A stretch of DNA of 29,068 bases from assembly GCF_001039355.2 (NCBI RefSeq), contig NW_019775497.1:195610-224677 (forward strand), read 5' to 3'. The translations under genes were made by a program, and so were the position numbers. Origin of the DNA: Lingula anatina. Lineage: Eukaryota > Brachiopoda > Lingulata > Lingulida > Lingulidae. This document shows positions 24,293 through 29,068 of the stretch, piece by piece; within the stretch, counting starts at the first letter, position 1, and every line of letters starts with the position of its first letter. The notes below the pieces were generated by a model. It was not told where the DNA came from. It searched no databases and saw only the letters and a program-made list of their open reading frames with translations.

Positions 24293-27200
24293 TTGGACTT
24301 AACTTTATGAGGGTTAATTCTTAGCAATTTGATATCTGAAAATTATCTACCGTACCCCTTATCTTCTTTGTTTTTATGTGGGGTCTGTACTTCAGATTTA
24401 CTTCATTAGAGTTATGTGCCCAGATTAAGCAAGGCCACTATATACACAAGTACAAGGTCTACTGAACGAGATTACAAAATATTATACCAGTGATTAAAAA
24501 TACATAACATTTCACTAATTATAAGATAGAGGAGAACTTAAGTCAGTCTCATAACTTGGAAAATGTTTTGACAGCTCTGTATTTTTGTTCACAGTTCACT
24601 GTAGATGGGATGCATCATAACCCTTATGGAATCCTTTGATTTCAGTGTTCGGCCATTTGTAGCCATATGTCTCCTGGTGGCGGCAGTGTTTTGGGTCCTG
24701 AGGCTTATCAAGGTGGTCTACAACGTGCTCAAGTATTGGGAGATAAGAGCCTTCTACCTGACTGCTCTCAAAATTTCAGCAGTAAGTCTTTATAATAATG
24801 TAGATTGTGTAAATTAAGAAAATGTAACAAATAAAAAATACATTAAATTCCACATAACTTCAAAAAGAGTAGCTGAGGATAATAGATACATAGCACTTAT
24901 TCATAATCCAAATTTTTTTCAAAATCAAACTTTTCAATTTTTCCCATCAAAATGGAAGTTTTGTATTATGCAACCTTGCCATAGATAATCTGTTATATAA
25001 ATTATTATTATTATTATTTATTATTATTAATAATCTGTTATATAAATTATTATTATTATTATTATTATTTATTATTATTATTATTATTTCTATGTTCAAA
25101 TGAGTTATCTTTATTTCAATTTATCGATCCTGAATGCATTTCTTTTTTCCGTTTGATGAATTGTGTAATTAAATTGTTTGTTGTTTTAGGATGAGTTGCC
25201 TAATCTGACCTGGCACGAGGTACAGAAGAGGGTGGTAGAAGTCCAGCAAGAACAACAGATGTGTATACACAAGAAGGAGCTGACAGAACTAGGTCGGTAA
25301 CAAAACGTGAAACAAAATGCTTTGGATATTGGCATTAAAATGAATTTTCAGAAAAGATTGTAGTCATTCATGGAAAATTGTTTTTTTTTTTTCAGTGCAT
25401 ATTCCTATCATTCTTTTCTCTTTTTTTTTCTAGTAATCACATTTTTAAAACTGTCTAGAAAAGCATTGATAGAAAAGTGGAATAAGCGGCAAGCTTTCAA
25501 GTTGGTCAGCCATTTTTGATCTGCAAATCAGTTAGTCCGCGGATCAACTTGGTTCTGAAAAAGCTCATAATTTCTTGTAGAGTCCGCGGATTAACTTGAT
25601 TTTAAAAAGGCTCATAATTTCTTGTAGACCTCTTATAACATTTGAGACACACATAGAACATTTTAATAGAAATCTTGTCCTTTAGCATATTCTTATGTTA
25701 TTTGCTTCAGATATTTATAACAGAATCCTACGTTTCAAGAATTACCAAGTGGCAATGGTGAACAAATCTCTTTTACCCTTGAAATATAGGATTCCTTTTG
25801 TGGGAGATTAGTAAGTACTTGGCTGCTTGAAAGAGGTCATATATTATTCTTTATTATTGCAGATACTTGCAATGATTTAAATTTAATTTAGTTTATGGCA
25901 ATTTTTATTGCTTATTGTTTTAAAATTTAATAAAATGTATTTGACATGAAAATAATTAGCTAAAATTATACTTAATATTTGCTTTTAAGCATTGTGCTAA
26001 GGAACTGAATGAATTCTATTAGTCAGCTTCCAGTATAAGATAATTCTCATGGAAATTGAGCCTTTTTGTTTTAACTATATATTATAGACTATATATTATA
26101 CAAATTTTTTTCTTGCAGTGTTTTCCTCTCTACTGGTCTTAAGTACAATTTGGAGATGATACTATTCTGTAAGTAGATCTGAAAAGAATATGTGCATACA
26201 CCCCATACTTCAGATTAAAAAGTCATCAGGAAATGAAAAAAATTACAGGTTGTCCAAAAGTTAGAGATGGAATTACACACACCCATTTAGAAGCATGCTA
26301 ACAATCTTAAAAGTTGGAAAGGTTTGTGTACAGTTATATAAAAGTTCTAAAAGGGATATCAAAGTTGTTTCCTATTTGTCAATGTCTTAAAAAGAAATCA
26401 AATTCTTATGAACTTAGTGTAGAATTATTCTTTATTTTTAATTTCACTTTATTTTCAGGGGGCCCATGGGCTCCATTTGAGAACTATTGGCATTTAAAAC
26501 AGGACTTCAAAAATTACCATAAAAGGAAAGAACTAGCTGACTAGTAAGTAAAATAGTTATATTGATTTATTGGGTTACTGCAGTTTATGTTTATTGATTT
26601 AAAATGCATCATTGTACAATAATTAGCTGATCCTTGTGAGGAAATTATGTAAATTAATGTTTTAGACAAAGAAAAGATATGTGTAATTTTGTTGTGTTAT
26701 TTTTACTGAGCTTTTTCTCTCACAAAGGCTATAAAAAGTTACTAAGCAACATCCATTGTTATTTGCATAATTACAAATTTTCAACAATGCTAAATATTCC
26801 TTTAAAGGAATGCAACAGTTAACTTGTTTGCTTTGTTATAAATACTAATTTTAACAGTAATTGTCTATTTCCTATGAAGTTTAGGATTTAGTAGTTCTCT
26901 GAACTTAACTGTTTGATAAAACTTGAGTGTAAAAACAGCTGATGAAATTCTTTGCTAGATCCAAAGATTTAGCCCTCAATAATATTAAGTTTGACTTCTT
27001 TATTCCAGTCTTTCAAGGAGGCTAATAATCTTCAGTATACTCAATGCTTTGTTGTCTCCACTGATTTTTGTATGGCAGATTCTCACATATTTTTATACAT
27101 ATGCAGAGGTTATTGTTTTCCTCTTAAAAACAATCTTCAAGAGATTATTATCCCCTTCAAAAATTATAGTCATTCTTCAAGGTAAAATCTTGAAAAAATG

Positions 27201-28904
27201 ATTGTAAATGGAGAAGACAGAAATGTTTAAAACATTGTGCTGATCTGGGTTTTATGTTCCAAAAATCAAATGTTTTGCAAAGCAAAGTCTCAATTTTATT
27301 AATGTATCTTAATTGTTTATTTTTTTTTATTTTTACGTGTGGATAATCAACTTTTCTTTATGTCTCAGACAGTCTGAAGTGGGACCATCCCAGTTTGTGC
27401 CAAAAAACTTTTTGTCCTCTAATCCTTTGGGTTCACTAGACCTAAATTAAAGCACATACTAGACCTAACAAAGTGACCCGAAGCAGACACAAATTTACAG
27501 AGTTTCACTGACCAAGATTCATTTAATAAACTGGGAATTTGTGTGGGCCATTAATTAAGTCACAGAAGTTGAGGCTTTGCTTTTGCTCATTAAAACACCT
27601 AATCTCATATCCAAAAAAATCAGCAATTATCCTGAGCACGCACACCCCCTGCTTCTAAGAGTATAACATGAAAAAAATAAAAAAATGAGTAAAATACTGA
27701 AATTATAACAGCACAGTTGATTACCAAAATGGATAAATTGTGATAATTCTTTCCTGTAGTGTTTCCCAAAGAATCCTCTGGCTAGGCCTTGCCAACCTGA
27801 TTCTCTCCCCATTGATCTTCCTGTGGCAGATTCTTTATTCCTTCTTCAGATATGCAGAGGTAAGTAGGGATTGACTTGTTATATTTATTGTACATCCATT
27901 AGTAGGGGCAGAGGTAACTTGATTTTGGCCTTGTACCACCAGTGTGAGGGCCAGTGGTACATTGGTTTTGGCCTTATACCACCAGTGTGAGGGCCAGTGG
28001 TACCTTGGTTTTGGCCTTGTACCACCAGTGTGAGGGCCAGGGGTACCTTGGTTTTGGCCTTGTACCACCAGTGTGAAGGCCAGGGGTACCTTGGTTTTGG
28101 CCTTGTACCAGCAGTGTGATGGCCAGGGGTACTTTGATTTTGGCCTTGTACCACCAGTGTGAAGGCCAGGGGTACCTTGATTTTGGCCTTGTACCACCAG
28201 TGGGTAGACTGAAGGTACCTTGGTTTTATCCTTGTAACGCTATTAGGGAGGCTTGAGATACCTTAGTTTTGGCCTTGTATGTGTGCACTGAAATTGCCTT
28301 CAAGTTTGTTTTGGCCTAAAATTGAGCCATCTCTCTCATGGTACTGGAAACAAAGCCTTGTTACAACCACCCCTCAATTTAACTTAATTGAAATTACAAA
28401 GATGTATACCCTCATCTAAAATGGTTAGATTGCATATAATATCGCTTGAATCTGCCAAATAGTCATTGGATGTAATTTCATAGGCATGATGATTGACTTG
28501 CCGTTACATAGTATCTCTTTGTTTCTTAATAAATATGATAAGAAGTCAAACACATGAAACTGTCTTTGAATGTTATTGCATTTAATTTATTACAATATAA
28601 ATGTCTTGACATTTGAGTTCATATAAGAACAGTTTGTAAATATGTTTTTTGCGATATTATATTATATACATTAGTTCATGCCACTACTTAAATATTTAAT
28701 TATTTTATATCTTTTATGTCTTCAGATCATTAAGAGACAGCCTGGCAGTCTCGGAGCAAGGAGATGGTCCCTGTATGGGCGTCTGTACCTGAGGCATTTC
28801 AATGAGCTAGATCATGAGTTTGAGGCCCGTTTGAATCGAGGCTACAAACCAGCCGAGGAATACATGAATATCTTTACTTCCCCTGTATTAGTTATTCTTG
28901 CCAA
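22827..28904 (+). CDS. ATG9: ATG9 autophagy lipid scramblase, N-terminal part (10 coding exons, continues beyond window)
   Basis: Coding exons: 22827-22950, 23474-23582, 24004-24156, 24646-24781, 25190-25292, 25711-25810, 26119-26168, 26459-26543, 27760-27859, 28726-28904; 1139 nt, leaving in phase 2 at GCCAA|GTAAGT. It matches animal ATG9A throughout: SRWNHIENLDEFF, YHQRNGF, LEDVLQL, LTELDIYNRILRFKNYQVA, LSPLIFLWQILYSFF, GALGAR-like GSLGARRWSLYGRLYLRHFN, RLNRGYKPAEEYMN. Tyr8 starts a YQPL sorting motif at the position of the human YQRL motif. Membrane segments lie about 79-95, 132-153 and in exon 9. An N-X-T sequon (Asn106) sits in the first lumenal loop, as in human. ATG9 forms domain-swapped trimers in Golgi/endosome-derived vesicles and moves phospholipid between leaflets during autophagosome growth. 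About 380 residues are present; the family is usually 750-900. The exon 5 donor (CTAG|GTCGGT) is atypical, but the frame demands it. Confidence 0.95.
22988..23033. repeat. (TA)n and (GAT)n microsatellites in ATG9 intron
   Basis: A TA run at 22985-23010 is followed by GATGATGATGATGA. Confidence 0.9.
24258..24294. repeat. (TTTA)n microsatellite in ATG9 intron 3
   Basis: About nine TTTA units. Confidence 0.95.
24990..25090. repeat. (ATT)n microsatellite with tandem duplication, ATG9 intron 4
   Basis: TAATCTGTTATATAAATTATT occurs twice, each followed by an ATT run, so the microsatellite and its flank were duplicated together. Confidence 0.95.
25534..25627. repeat. 47-bp tandem duplication, ATG9 intron 5
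   Basis: AGTCCGCGGATCAACTTG and AGTCCGCGGATTAACTTG start at 25534 and 25581. Each unit ends CTCATAATTTCTTGTAG. Confidence 0.92.
27009..27108 (+). CDS. ATG9: Alternative (mutually exclusive) copy of ATG9 coding exon 9
   Basis: A good acceptor (GACTTCTTTATTCCAG) precedes 100 nt ending ATATGCAGAG|GTTATT. Length and phases (in 2, out 0) equal those of the canonical exon at 27760-27859. The frame is open and encodes YLSRRLIIFSILNALL then SPLIFVWQILTYFYTYAE, against YVSQRILWLGLANLIL then SPLIFLWQILYSFFRYAE: 18 of 34 residues identical, most changes conservative. At DNA level about 55 of 100 bases match, with the last ten identical. Either exon yields residues 287-320. Using both would add 200 nt and break the frame, and skipping both removes 100 nt and also breaks it. 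The donor GTTATT is weak, so use may depend on a regulator or the copy may be losing function. Confidence 0.8.
27911..28330. repeat. 43-bp minisatellite in ATG9 intron 9
   Basis: Units of TTTTGGCCTTGTACCACCAG and GTGTGAGGGCCAGTGGTACC recur every 43 bp (for example 27923, 27966, 28009), about six good units followed by degenerate ones. Long minus-strand open frames across it result from repeat periodicity. Confidence 0.95.
28331..28725. other. Remainder of ATG9 intron 9
   Basis: AT-rich, with no further exon copy or repeat seen before the acceptor of exon 10. Confidence 0.6.
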
Positions 28905-29068
28905 GTAAGTACAGTCAAGATCATAGCAAATATGATATAATTTACTGATGGTGAATCATTCAGATGATAAATTTGGAAAAAATTAATGTAATTATGTTGA
29001 TTTAATGCACTTTGAATGAAAAGATGTGTTTTGTATGAATGATAGATGGATATTATTGTCATTTTCAA

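Noticed and set aside
26991-27185. Plus-strand frame starting MTSLFQSFKEANN
   Set aside because: It is a wrong-frame reading of the alternative ATG9 exon; the correct frame enters in phase 2 at 27009.
27835-28197. 120-residue minus-strand open frame with QGQNQG and TRPK repeats
   Set aside because: It is a by-product of the 43-bp intronic minisatellite inside ATG9. The period is not a multiple of three.

Overview
The window is nuclear DNA from an animal. It is AT-rich, genes are split into short exons by introns of roughly 0.3-1.2 kb, and transposon-derived inverted repeats and micro/minisatellites are everywhere. The three recognisable proteins resemble animal orthologues. Repeat style and intron size suggest a marine invertebrate, perhaps a lophotrochozoan such as a mollusc, but the species cannot be fixed from this sequence. 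One N at 3552 suggests a draft assembly.

Layout. (1) 1-8.0 kb holds no intact recognisable gene. It contains a tandemly duplicated minus-strand locus built of exon-like modules, each with a good 3' and 5' splice site, several invaded by a 52-bp minisatellite. Within it lies one clear exon of a TDP-43 (TARDBP)-like RNA-binding protein whose conserved Trp codon is TGA, so it reads as a broken, unprocessed gene copy. A minus-strand TATA box and a possible plus-strand first exon sit near 7.0-7.16 kb. (2) 8851-15518 (+) is a complete nine-exon PNKD-type metallo-beta-lactamase/glyoxalase II-like hydrolase with a membrane anchor and all metal ligands. Its introns carry several foldback or inverted-repeat elements. 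(3) 21017-18129 (-) is a complete five-exon LSM12 gene, tail to tail with PNKD. (4) 22827-28904 (+) is the first 10 coding exons of ATG9, the autophagy lipid scramblase. It is head to head with LSM12 and runs off the right end.

For all three genes the exon phases add up exactly: PNKD 1029 nt, LSM12 681 nt, ATG9 1139 nt ending in phase 2. The models therefore rest on both splice sites and reading frame.

The most notable observation is a second, divergent copy of ATG9 coding exon 9 at 27009-27108. It is 100 nt long like the canonical exon at 27760-27859, has the same phases and an open frame, and encodes 18 of 34 identical residues. Because 100 nt is not a multiple of three, including both would shift the frame, so they look like mutually exclusive exons that swap a membrane-embedded segment of ATG9. 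Other points are splice sites of PNKD and ATG9 multiplied within tandem repeats, a 33-bp tandem repeat with AGGTCA-type half-sites in the PNKD 3' flank, and a 555-bp inverted-repeat element with 164-bp arms.
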